From Spirochaeta_B sp964398645 (GTDB lineage: Bacteria > Spirochaetota > Spirochaetia > DSM-27196 > DSM-8902): a DNA stretch of 11,780 bases. Below are positions 1-6,343 of the stretch, piece by piece. A program made the translations under genes and the position numbers. The stretch covers positions 1 to 11,780 of the forward strand of contig CAYNNU010000056.1 of assembly GCA_964398645.1 (NCBI GenBank), in the 5' to 3' direction. Numbering within the stretch: position 1 is the first letter of the stretch; the number at the start of each line of letters is the position of its first letter. The notes beneath the pieces were generated by a model. It worked only from the letters and a program-made list of their open reading frames with translations, was not told the origin of the DNA and ran no database searches.

Positions 1-2
1 AT

Positions 3-659
3 TGCCTTCCTTCAGGTTATGCTGTGCTGGCCGGATCAAAGGGCAGGGAATGGATTTCCATGGATGGTGAATATGGCAGTCTGCCGCTAGAGCCCGGACA
101 GCAGGCTGTCTTGCAGTCGTTAAATGCTTCTATCCAGCGCCTGCTGGTTTCGGAGCAATGGAGTGTGCTGACGTACATTGGCAGCGGGGTGCAATTTAAG
201 CACGGGCAGACGGCCATTGCGCGGCAGGATGTGCACCACAGCATACCCAAAGAACTGTCACAGGAATTCGCCTGTCAGGTTCAAAAGATCGTCAAGCAGT
301 GTGATCCCGAAGGGCGGTATCTGTATATCGAAGACACTGGATTTGATCTGGAAATTGGTCTGCGCTTCGAAGAGCAGAACAGGGCATTCTCAAAGGGTGA
401 TGGGCTTGAAATTCTTTTGCAGCGGGGTTTGCTAATCCTGCGCGAGGGCCCGCATATCGTCTGCGGCGATACTCAGGCTGATTTCCCCATGTTTGACTTT
501 GTTAATCGCCGGTCTCCGCATGTGCTGACTGTACTGGTATCCCAGGATCAAGACCTTTGTGAGTCTGCCAGGCAGCAATACCCGCATGTTTTGTGTCTTT
601 CAAGTCCTGACAGTCTGATTATGTTACTAAATAGTATCATAGTTCCTACGAATATGTAA
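3..659 (+). CDS. HAD-family sugar-phosphate phosphatase, trehalose-/glucosylglycerol-phosphatase-like (5' partial)
   Basis: This is the C-terminal part of a phosphatase; the frame is open from the window edge, so the start lies upstream. A GTG at 24 is in frame, but it has no ribosome binding site and lies inside conserved sequence. The visible part matches the cap and the last two motifs of the HAD superfamily: a Lys in FSKGDGLEIL (codon 393-395, motif III) and GDTQADFPMF (from 465, motif IV, acidic residues binding Mg2+). The early part (VLAGSKGREW) and the segment before motif III (DLEIGLRF) resemble trehalose-6-phosphate phosphatase, which removes phosphate after disaccharide-phosphate synthesis. 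Glucosylglycerol-3-phosphate phosphatase is an equally plausible member, and either would fit making a compatible solute. The nucleophile motif DxDxT is outside the window, so activity cannot be confirmed. The gene ends 90 bp before gdhA, and I see no terminator between them. Confidence 0.65.
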   Translation, partial: CLPSGYAVLAGSKGREWISMDGEYGSLPLEPGQQAVLQSLNASIQRLLVSEQWSVLTYIGSGVQFKHGQTAIARQDVHHSIPKELSQEFACQVQKIVKQCDPEGRYLYIEDTGFDLEIGLRFEEQNRAFSKGDGLEILLQRGLLILREGPHIVCGDTQADFPMFDFVNRRSPHVLTVLVSQDQDLCESARQQYPHVLCLSSPDSLIMLLNSIIVPTNM

Positions 660-749
660 TTTTACTACCATGATGAATGAATCTGTTGCAATAAAGAAAA
701 AAAGCGTGCTCTGCTTGATATCAAATCCATTAAAGGTGAGGAGATATAT

Positions 750-2087
750 ATGTCGTATTTGAATGAAGTGCTGGAACAGGTTTCCAGGCGAAATGCCGGC
801 GAGCCGGAATTCATGCAGGCCGTCGAAGAGGTTATTCACAGCCTGGAACCGGTTATCAAGCAGCATCCTGAATACCAGAAATTCAAGGTTGTTGAGCGAA
901 TCGTAGAACCAGAAAGGGTGATTATGTTCCGCGTCCCATGGATGGACGATAAGGGGGATTTTCAGGTTAACCGCGGTTTTCGCGTTCAGTTCAACAGCGC
1001 ATTGGGACCTTACAAGGGCGGGTTGCGCTTTCACCCATCAGTAAACCTTAGCATCCTGAAATTCCTTGGTTTTGAGCAGATTTTCAAAAACTCGCTGACA
1101 ACCTTGCAGATTGGTGGTGGTAAGGGTGGTTCTGATTTTGACCCCAAGGGCAAATCAGATAACGAAGTAATGCGCTTCTGCCAGTCATTCATGACCGAGT
1201 TGCAGCGACACATTGGTGCTGATACCGATATTCCTGCCGGGGATATTGGGGTTGGCGCTCGCGAGATTGGTTTTATGTATGGGCAGTACAAGCGTCTGCG
1301 CAATGAGTTCACTGGTGTTCTGACCGGAAAATCACTGAATTGGGGCGGTAGTTTGATTAGGCCAGAAGCGACTGGATATGGCGCTGTATACTTTGCTGAA
1401 GAAATGCTGGCAACAAAAGGCGAAAGTTTCGAGGGAAAAACCTGTGTAGTATCTGGTAGCGGCAATGTTGCCCAGTACACAGTGGAAAAATTAAACGAGT
1501 TGGGCGCCAAGGTCGTGACACTTTCTGACTCAGCTGGTTTTATTCATGACCCAGATGGAATTTCGGCCGAGAAACTGAAGTTTGTTATGGAGCTTAAGAA
1601 TGTAAGGCGCGGTCGAATCAAGGAATACGCTGATGAATTCAAGGTCAAGTATGTTGATGGTCAGCGTCCCTGGAGTATTCCGTGTGATGCCGCTTTCCCG
1701 AGCGCAACCCAGAATGAAATTGATGGTGCTGATGCCAAGGCCTTGGTATCTAACGGATGTAAGGTTGTAAGCGAAGGCGCTAATATGCCAACCAATGCTG
1801 ACGGAGTCAAGATTTTCCTTGATGCCGGCATCCTTTACGGACCAGGCAAGGCCGCCAATGCCGGTGGTGTCGCTACCAGTGCCCTTGAAATGAGCCAGAA
1901 CGCCATCCGTTTGGCATGGAGCCGTGAAGAAGTTGACGGAAAGCTGCGAGGAATCATGCGCGATATCCATAGCGCTGCTGCTCAGGCTGCCGAACAATAT
2001 TCTACCAAGGGAAATTATGTTGCAGGTGCCAACATTGCTGGTTTCCTGAAAGTCGCTGACGCCATGTTGGAGCAGGGGCTGGTATAA
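750..2087 (+). CDS. gdhA: Glutamate dehydrogenase, probably NADP-dependent
   Basis: This enzyme interconverts 2-oxoglutarate plus ammonia and glutamate in the cytoplasm; the NADPH form usually assimilates ammonia. The 445 residues match the hexameric 450-residue bacterial class. The substrate region reads PYKGGLRFHPSVN, followed by GGGKGGSDFDPKGKSD with the catalytic Lys at 125 and PAGDIGVGAREIG with the catalytic Asp at 165. These are the same positions as in the well-studied Clostridium symbiosum enzyme. The nucleotide-binding turn is VSGSGNVAQ, and the next strand ends in SDSAG, which looks like the NADP type, although cofactor choice is inferred. The C-terminal part contains the conserved NAGGVATSALEMSQN. 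ATG is preceded by a strong site (GTGAGGAG) at a usual distance. An efficient terminator follows 23 bp after the stop, so the gene ends its transcript. The genes on either side share no pathway with it. Confidence 0.96.
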   Translation: MSYLNEVLEQVSRRNAGEPEFMQAVEEVIHSLEPVIKQHPEYQKFKVVERIVEPERVIMFRVPWMDDKGDFQVNRGFRVQFNSALGPYKGGLRFHPSVNLSILKFLGFEQIFKNSLTTLQIGGGKGGSDFDPKGKSDNEVMRFCQSFMTELQRHIGADTDIPAGDIGVGAREIGFMYGQYKRLRNEFTGVLTGKSLNWGGSLIRPEATGYGAVYFAEEMLATKGESFEGKTCVVSGSGNVAQYTVEKLNELGAKVVTLSDSAGFIHDPDGISAEKLKFVMELKNVRRGRIKEYADEFKVKYVDGQRPWSIPCDAAFPSATQNEIDGADAKALVSNGCKVVSEGANMPTNADGVKIFLDAGILYGPGKAANAGGVATSALEMSQNAIRLAWSREEVDGKLRGIMRDIHSAAAQAAEQYSTKGNYVAGANIAGFLKVADAMLEQGLV

Positions 2088-2110
2088 AACTGCCAATCAA
2101 ATTGAAGATG

Positions 2111-2140
2111 AAGCCCGCCGGTTTTCCGGCGGGCTTTTTT
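2111..2140 (+). terminator. Rho-independent terminator of gdhA
   Basis: A perfect 11-bp stem (2111-2121 with 2126-2136) closes a TTTT loop and runs into a row of T. It is 23 bp after the gdhA stop. Read on the minus strand the same hairpin follows the stop of the convergent gene at 2156, but only two T follow it there, so termination in that direction would be weaker. Confidence 0.95.
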
Positions 2141-2155
2141 ATGGGCTCATCACAA

Positions 2156-4696
2156 TTATGGGGTGCCATGTTGGCGAAATAATACCAGTTTTCTCTTGAC
2201 CGGATCTGCCAGCAGCATGATTGGGAACTTGTCTTCACCATGATGGACAAATATGCAGTTATCATCAGACTTGCTGTTCTTTTTTAGTTTTTCCCATTCT
2301 ATTTGGCAGTTCGATTTTTGCAGAGCTGCATAGAGCACATTTTCTTCGACCAGGTCATGGAAAAAGTGGGTGCCCAGCGACAAATCTGGCGAAAGATTGT
2401 CGTGCATCCAGTCCATTTCGCCCAGGGCGGCGATGCCGCGGATTTGACCAAATTTTACCGGAACGCCCATCGAAGGGGTGCTCGTTCCCCAGCGCCCTGG
2501 GCCCATCAAGAACACAGATTTTTGTGATTTGCGTAATCCCTGGATTGTTTGCCCCAATTTGTTGGCCAGGTCATAGCGTTTTGCCTCGGGCAACTGGCTG
2601 TATTCCGCCGGGTCGACCCACACAATAACATCCACTCGCTCGTGGCGGCCGTGACCGATAACCGGACCTGATGCGGTAATCAGGCTGTCGCTAATATCGG
2701 ATTCCCCCAGAGCGTCGCTGACCGGGCTACCTCCTGGAGTTGTAATTATTTGAAAAGGCCGGCATTGAAGCATGTTGATAAACCATTTTTCATCGTGCCA
2801 GTTGCAAGCAAATTCAAATTCCACCGGCGTGCCGTATTCATGTTCCAGGCAGCTGGAAACTTTTTGCAGTATTTGGGGTAAATCACCTGCGCAAATTGCC
2901 GGTTCGACGCTGATCAACTCCGGGGCCTTTACGCCCAGTCTTTGGGCTTCCCGCTCCCGGCGCCAGTCTCTTTCCAGCAATACGGTCGGGATTTCCATTT
3001 TGCTGGCATCTTTCAGCTCAACCGCCATAAGAACTCCGCTGCCAAGTGACAGTGCATCCAGTCTGCGCTGTCGACTGGAGTCCGGTTGCCGGCAGGGCTG
3101 GTCGTGGGCCATAATTCTGGCAGTATCGTCCTGGGTACGATCTACCGCCCTGGTGCCCAGGCCAAGGACAATTCGGCTGATACCGGCCTCCGGTCGCATA
3201 TCGTCATGCCAAACATAGGGATTCCACGACAAGCCCACGCCGGCGATATCCGGAAAAAACAGGTCTCCACGACGACGGCCGGAAACCCTCTGAACCATCA
3301 GGGCCATTTGTTCATCCTTGTCGAGGACGCCACGTTCCTTGCGGTAAGCCAGGGCATCGCTGCTAACAGTGCCGGCGTAAATCTTTCTTATGGCGTCCTG
3401 CAAGGCATCAAGACGCTTTTCTCTGCTCCCTTGATTTGCCAGGAAGAACGAGTCGTACTTGCCGGCAAAGGCATTGCCAAAGTTATCCTCCAGCAGGCTG
3501 CTGCTGCGGACAATTATGGGGGCGTTACCATAATAGTCCAGCATCTCGGAAAGTGATTGAATAACAGGCCCAGAGAATGTGCCGCTCAATATTTTCTCTG
3601 CCAGCCGCTCGGGAAGTTGTTCGGAGCCAATATTGTCAGGAGATGCCTGAAGAGCGCGGCGTTCCCACCAGCAATCGTTTTCTACCAGATAGGTGTAAAA
3701 AACATCCGATCCAATAAAAAAGCTGTCGTGGGGTTCCATCATTGATTTTGTGTCCGGCAATTTTTCGCTCAGGATGGCCCTGGCCAGCAACATGCCCACT
3801 GCCTTGCCCCCGATCTGACCGGTTCCGATCGCCCTCTGATAGATGGCCACAATGTCTGCAGGAGTGATGAAGCGATCCAGCAGATCAAGCATGCGCTCAT
3901 CGCTGCTTAAAAGCATCCGGGAGGCAATTTCCCGTAGCCGTAATGATTCGGCCTGCCCAGCATCTTGCACGCGCTGCAGCTCTTCAAACTGCAGCATTAC
4001 GGCATCCCACATATCAAGCTGTCGCGATGCGTTTGACGGCAGCTCCAGCCAACCGGCTGATTGCCTGACACTGGCTTCGGTAATGCTGTCCTGCACCGGC
4101 TCGGCTACATCCCCTTTCCAAAGAAATAGCGGGGACTCGTCACCGCTAGGGTCGTGCCAGGTTTTTACCGGCTGAACGTAACGTAGGTCATGTATGCTGT
4201 AGGCATCTAGCCAAATCTGGGTTGTCCGCCTGATAGGTTCAAAGGCATAGCGGCTGTGCGCCGATGGGTCCAGCATAAAATATGCGATGGTCTCCATGCG
4301 GCGTAGATAAGGGCAGGTCAGTTCAAAGAAGCACCCGATCATCCTGTCGCTAAAGTACATCTCGCGCAAATCTGACAGGGAGTCAAAAAGGTAGACCCCT
4401 TCCGGCCCAGTCTTTTCAATGACCGAATGTATGCCAGAAATAAAATGCTCAAAACCCTTCTCGGGGCTTGGCCAGTAAACATTGACATCAGGATCTTCGG
4501 TCAAGGTGTCGTGGTTGGCAAAGCGAAAATATATCAGCGGCCAATCAAGCTGCCGGCCTGTCTCTAGCACAGCCGAACATAAATCGCGGTACATGGAATA
4601 GTCTGCCGTACGCCACACCACATTGTCGCCCACCAACAAGCTGTGGCAGATTTTGTCGATAGCAGCCAGGCCCGAAGAAAACTTGTCGTTTAACAT
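2156..4696 (-). CDS. PEP synthase/PPDK-type ATP-grasp domain protein with a RecA/KaiC-like N-terminal region
   Basis: This is an 846-residue protein of a widespread but poorly characterised family. Residues 1 to about 230 resemble a degenerate RecA/KaiC-like domain (LLVGDNVVW, then IYFRFANHD) without a recognisable P-loop. From about 285 to 660 lies the nucleotide-binding domain of PEP synthase and pyruvate phosphate dikinase: GQIGGKAVGM (Lys 298), IIVRSSSLLED (Arg 397) and a closing QCRP (Arg 646). Residues 660-846 form a family-specific tail with LMGPGRWGTSTPS and SLGTHFFHDL. The phosphohistidine domain and PEP/pyruvate barrel are missing, so it should not be called PEP synthase; it may transfer phosphate to another partner or act as an ATP-dependent switch. 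I chose the ATG at 4696 because longer versions run through the antisense of tRNA-Lys. No good ribosome binding site precedes it, and a consensus -10 lies 6 bp upstream. Confidence 0.85.
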   Translation of the reverse strand: MLNDKFSSGLAAIDKICHSLLVGDNVVWRTADYSMYRDLCSAVLETGRQLDWPLIYFRFANHDTLTEDPDVNVYWPSPEKGFEHFISGIHSVIEKTGPEGVYLFDSLSDLREMYFSDRMIGCFFELTCPYLRRMETIAYFMLDPSAHSRYAFEPIRRTTQIWLDAYSIHDLRYVQPVKTWHDPSGDESPLFLWKGDVAEPVQDSITEASVRQSAGWLELPSNASRQLDMWDAVMLQFEELQRVQDAGQAESLRLREIASRMLLSSDERMLDLLDRFITPADIVAIYQRAIGTGQIGGKAVGMLLARAILSEKLPDTKSMMEPHDSFFIGSDVFYTYLVENDCWWERRALQASPDNIGSEQLPERLAEKILSGTFSGPVIQSLSEMLDYYGNAPIIVRSSSLLEDNFGNAFAGKYDSFFLANQGSREKRLDALQDAIRKIYAGTVSSDALAYRKERGVLDKDEQMALMVQRVSGRRRGDLFFPDIAGVGLSWNPYVWHDDMRPEAGISRIVLGLGTRAVDRTQDDTARIMAHDQPCRQPDSSRQRRLDALSLGSGVLMAVELKDASKMEIPTVLLERDWRREREAQRLGVKAPELISVEPAICAGDLPQILQKVSSCLEHEYGTPVEFEFACNWHDEKWFINMLQCRPFQIITTPGGSPVSDALGESDISDSLITASGPVIGHGRHERVDVIVWVDPAEYSQLPEAKRYDLANKLGQTIQGLRKSQKSVFLMGPGRWGTSTPSMGVPVKFGQIRGIAALGEMDWMHDNLSPDLSLGTHFFHDLVEENVLYAALQKSNCQIEWEKLKKNSKSDDNCIFVHHGEDKFPIMLLADPVKRKLVLFRQHGTP

Positions 4697-4702
4697 GCCG
4701 CC

Positions 4703-4711
4703 ATTATACCA
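4703..4711 (-). promoter_or_regulatory. Extended -10 promoter for the ATP-grasp gene, possibly leaderless
   Basis: On the minus strand TGGTATAAT (TG-N plus a perfect -10) ends 6 bases before the ATG at 4696. With normal spacing transcription would start at the A of the start codon. There is no -35 match at 16-18 bp, only a run of eight T, but extended -10 promoters do not need one. Confidence 0.5.
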
Positions 4712-4739
4712 GTCCTGCAGAAAAAAAACCCGCATCTGG

Positions 4740-4768
4740 TTGACACAGCCAGCAAATACTGGTAATTT
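4740..4768 (+). promoter_or_regulatory. Promoter of tRNA-Lys
   Basis: A perfect -35 TTGACA (4740-4745) is separated by 17 bp from TAATTT (4763-4768), which is preceded by the extended -10 element TGG. Predicted transcription starts near 4775, about 6 bp before the mature tRNA. The -35 and its next bases (TTGACACAGCC) recur at the tRNA-Glu promoter. Confidence 0.75.
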
Positions 4769-4780
4769 TCGACACCGTTG

Positions 4781-4853
4781 GGGCCGATAGCTCAGCTGGT
4801 AGAGCAACGCCCTTTTAAGGCGTGGGTCACAGGTTCGAATCCTGTTCGGCTCA
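4781..4853 (+). tRNA. tRNA-Lys(TTT)
   Basis: The full cloverleaf is present. The acceptor stem GGGCCGA pairs with TCGGCTC (one G-T pair). The D-arm is GCTC/GAGC. The anticodon stem ACGCC/GGCGT holds the loop CTTTTAA with anticodon TTT. The variable region is GGGTC, and the T-arm ACAGG/CCTGT holds the loop TTCGAAT. The discriminator is A at 4853. CCA is not encoded (AGT follows), unlike in tRNA-Glu next door. Confidence 0.97.
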
Positions 4854-4857
4854 AGTC

Positions 4858-4904
4858 GTGTGGAAGCGATTGACACAGCCTGCTTTTCATGATAGCTTCC
4901 ACAC
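4858..4904. repeat. 10-bp inverted repeat around the tRNA-Glu promoter
   Basis: GTGTGGAAGC (4858-4867) and its exact reverse complement (4895-4904) enclose 27 bp that contain the -35 and most of the spacer; the right arm overlaps the -10. No T run follows, so it is not a standard terminator. It could form a stem in a Lys-Glu read-through transcript or be a protein site; either is a guess. Confidence 0.6.
4870..4898 (+). promoter_or_regulatory. Promoter of tRNA-Glu
   Basis: TTGACA (4870-4875), a 17-bp spacer and TAGCTT (4893-4898) with the extended element TGA before it have exactly the same geometry as the tRNA-Lys promoter. Predicted transcription starts near 4905, about 5 bp before the tRNA. 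The two tRNAs therefore seem to be separate transcription units although only 56 bp apart. Confidence 0.7.
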
Positions 4905-4909
4905 CACCT

Positions 4910-4984
4910 GTCTCCTTCGTCTAGTGGTTAGGACTCCAGGTTTTCATCCTGGCAACAGGGGTTCGACTCCCCTAGGAGATGCCA
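4910..4984 (+). tRNA. tRNA-Glu(TTC), CCA encoded
   Basis: The acceptor stem GTCTCCT pairs with AGGAGAT (first pair G-T). The D-arm is GTCT/GGAC. The anticodon stem CCAGG/CCTGG holds TTTTCAT with anticodon TTC. The variable region is CAAC, and the T-arm AGGGG/CCCCT holds TTCGACT. The discriminator is G at 4981, followed by an encoded CCA (4982-4984). The last 21 bp of this gene (4964-4984) are repeated exactly at 5157-5177. Confidence 0.97.
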
Positions 4985-4988
4985 ACAC

Positions 4989-5017
4989 AGCCGGTTGCAC
5001 TGCAGCCGGCTTTTTTT
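4989..5017 (+). terminator. Rho-independent terminator of tRNA-Glu
   Basis: The stem AGCCGG/CCGGCT continues through a T-G pair and TGC/GCA to an ACT loop, about 10 bp in all, and is followed by seven T. It starts 4 bp after the encoded CCA. A near-identical hairpin lies at 5182-5210. Confidence 0.9.
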
Positions 5018-5156
5018 ATGCCACCCGGCCTTTGTTATGCCACGGGAGTCGAAACGGAGTCGCGGGCGCGAATACCTGGAGCGCCGAGGCACAGGACGTG
5101 CCGAGAGCGACGCAGGCGGGCTGGAGCGCGGCATCAGGATGATGACGTGCGTAAGC
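5018..5156. other. GC-rich structured insert between two tRNA-Glu 3' ends
   Basis: No gene is recognisable here. Bases 5041-5150 are 69% G+C by my count, clearly above the neighbouring genes. The stretch contains small hairpins (GGCAC/GTGCC at 5088-5102; GGCGC/GCGCC at 5065-5085), a direct repeat CTGGAGCGC (5076-5084 and 5121-5129), a repeat TTATGCCAC (5016-5024 and 5035-5043), and GGGAGTCGAA (5044-5053), which is the reverse complement of part of the tRNA-Glu T-arm (4962-4971). It may be the remnant of a small palindromic or mobile element. Open frames through it have no start site or composition that would support a protein. Confidence 0.5.
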
Positions 5157-5177
5157 CGACTCCCCTAGGAGATGCCA
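5157..5177 (+). repeat. Duplicate of the tRNA-Glu 3' end
   Basis: This is an exact 21-bp copy of 4964-4984: the end of the T-loop, the 3' side of the T-stem and acceptor stem, the discriminator and CCA. Nothing upstream could complete a tRNA, so it is a fragment. A copy of the tRNA terminator follows at 5182, so the duplicated unit is about 54 bp with a period of 192-193 bp. tRNA 3' ends are classical attachment sites, and this could be a remnant att repeat or a partial tandem duplication. Confidence 0.85.
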
Positions 5178-5181
5178 TTTT

Positions 5182-5210
5182 GCCGGTTGCATTGCAGCCG
5201 GCTTTTTTTT
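5182..5210 (+). terminator. Second copy of the tRNA-Glu terminator
   Basis: It is the same hairpin as 4990-5017 with one base changed in the loop (C5000 corresponds to T5192), followed by eight T. It overlaps the last bases of the convergent permease gene (stop at 5209-5211). Read on the minus strand it lacks a T run. Confidence 0.85.
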
Positions 5211-5736
5211 ATACTTTGCTTGAATCAAGCGGCAGGCTGTATTGCTGGTGAATTAGGACCTTTTCTAGAAACAATGAGCTTATCACAACTAGCGGTAGCG
5301 AAACGCCGATGCGGATTGCTGTAAATTTTGGACCAAGGATTGCCGCCTCCATAATGCTCATTGGAATCATTAGCAGAGATGCGGCTGTGATGTACGCAAT
5401 TACCAAGGATAAGCGCGCGCCCTTATGGTATAGGCTATTTGCAACCGGAAAGGCAACGAAGGTTCCGCCCACAGTAGTAGCTGCCAGTAGTATCGCCCAT
5501 GTAAACCCCATAATCCCTGCTGACTGGCCAAAATGCTTTTCTATGGTTTCACGCTTCGCCCAAACATCAAACAAGCCAATCAAAATAAATGCTGGGGGCA
5601 GGATGAGAATCATATCCTTAGCGAAAATCAAAAAATTCCTTCCCATGCGAATTCCCGGCAAAAAATGCAGCAAGAAAGAAAGGCCAATGAATAGTGCAAA
5701 TACTAGTGATAAAAGATACTTTTTGATTTGCATCAT
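5209..5736 (-). CDS. Permease half protein B (DUF318/YraQ-ArsP-like)
   Basis: This is a 175-residue membrane protein with about five hydrophobic segments (roughly 6-27, 37-56, 71-92, 97-120 and 135-157). The stretch FDVWAKRETIEKHFG followed by LLAATTVGGTFVAFPVANSL and a later MIPMSIMEAAI is typical of small permeases related to the DUF318 (YraQ/ArsP) family, whose full-length members have 300 or more residues. The substrate is unknown: ArsP exports organoarsenicals, but most members are uncharacterised. It starts at an ATG inside ATGA, overlapping the stop of the other half gene, so translation is probably coupled; GGAGAG lies upstream within that gene. Residues 80-135 align by eye with the other half protein, which suggests that the two chains form one pseudo-symmetric transporter. 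The last codons run into the duplicated tRNA terminator. Confidence 0.75.
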   Translation of the reverse strand: MMQIKKYLLSLVFALFIGLSFLLHFLPGIRMGRNFLIFAKDMILILPPAFILIGLFDVWAKRETIEKHFGQSAGIMGFTWAILLAATTVGGTFVAFPVANSLYHKGARLSLVIAYITAASLLMIPMSIMEAAILGPKFTAIRIGVSLPLVVISSLFLEKVLIHQQYSLPLDSSKV

Positions 5737-6215
5737 ATGTGTAGCTCTCCATATAGAAATCCCATTGCAAGAGCGATGAGCAAGGCGATGAAAAAGCTGG
5801 CAAAATTTCGTAGAACAGCTGCCTTTGTTCCCATGTATGCTTTTTCCAGGGGGAAAGTTACAATTCCAACCATCATCAGTGTAGTAACAAAACCGGCAAT
5901 AATCATTAAAAGCACGCCCTGTTCCAATAAGAGGCCAGATAAAGGGTAGGCGATGAATCCAGGCATCATGCTGATAGATCCTAGAAGCATTCCGGCTAGC
6001 AGGCCTAATATGCTATTATCTTGTTGCAGGTATGTAATAATCAATTCTTCGCTGAAATAAAGGATAATCGCAATGAAAATGAGAATTCGTAGATAGCGGG
6101 GCAAGATTTTGTGAAATTTTTTCCATCCGTTTTTGATACCTTTGAGTGTTTTTTTAGGATCAAAGATTACAGAAATGAGCAAGATAACAGCCGTTGTTAT
6201 ATATAAAATTACCAT
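5733..6215 (-). CDS. Permease half protein A (DUF318/YraQ-ArsP-like)
   Basis: This is a 160-residue membrane protein with about five hydrophobic segments, the first at residues 2-18 and the last at about 134-155, plus a basic loop (DPKKTLKGIKNGWKKFHK) at about 20-37. The motif PGFIAYPLSGLLLEQG and the following FPLEKAYMGTKAAVLRNF correspond in order and spacing to FVAFPVANSLYHKG and MEAAILGPKFTAIRIG of the downstream half protein. Paired half-size permeases of this kind are known, but their substrate is not; a metal, metalloid or small solute would be guesses. The ATG follows AAAGGTG at a normal distance. The gene ends in a 4-bp ATGA overlap with its partner. It is transcribed away from the antiporter operon, and the two share a 128-bp AT-rich control region. 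Confidence 0.72.
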   Translation of the reverse strand: MVILYITTAVILLISVIFDPKKTLKGIKNGWKKFHKILPRYLRILIFIAIILYFSEELIITYLQQDNSILGLLAGMLLGSISMMPGFIAYPLSGLLLEQGVLLMIIAGFVTTLMMVGIVTFPLEKAYMGTKAAVLRNFASFFIALLIALAMGFLYGELHI

Positions 6216-6319
6216 AGCTACACCTTTATTTATTACTAACTTACTAAAAAATAAATGTAAAAACTATAGCCCGCAAGCCTCCAAAGGATGATTTTCTTTT
6301 TCTTTGCGAAAATGTGTCG

Positions 6320-6336
6320 TATACTTTTTTAAGGAG
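6320..6336 (+). promoter_or_regulatory. -10 box and ribosome binding site of the antiporter operon
   Basis: TATACT (6320-6325) is a near-consensus -10 without a clear -35. AAGGAG (6331-6336) lies 7 bp before TTG at 6344 and decides the start. If the -10 is used, transcription begins around 6330-6333, so the mRNA would start almost directly with the ribosome binding site. Confidence 0.45.
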
Positions 6337-6343
6337 TGTTTCG

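Noticed and set aside
715..724. Palindrome TTGATATCAA upstream of gdhA as an operator
   Set aside because: A 10-bp AT-rich palindrome can easily arise by chance, and no promoter could be placed with confidence relative to it.
1031..2096. Minus-strand open frames opposite gdhA
   Set aside because: They are antisense to a highly conserved enzyme; the composition is explained by its codon pattern.
2221..4175. Plus-strand open frames of 60-156 codons opposite the ATP-grasp gene
   Set aside because: They are antisense to a continuous, motif-rich protein and lack ribosome binding sites.
4697..4876. N-terminal extension of the ATP-grasp protein to 4876 (adds 60 residues)
   Set aside because: It reads through the reverse strand of tRNA-Lys (the typical RIRTCDPRLKRALLYQLSY artefact) and has no ribosome binding site.
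5157..5177. A second functional tRNA-Glu
   Set aside because: Only the last 21 bp of the tRNA are present; no D-arm, anticodon arm or 5' acceptor strand precedes them.
4822..5251. Several open frames across the tRNA-Glu region on both strands
   Set aside because: They translate tRNA genes, terminators and the GC-rich insert; the protein sequences are low-quality shadows.
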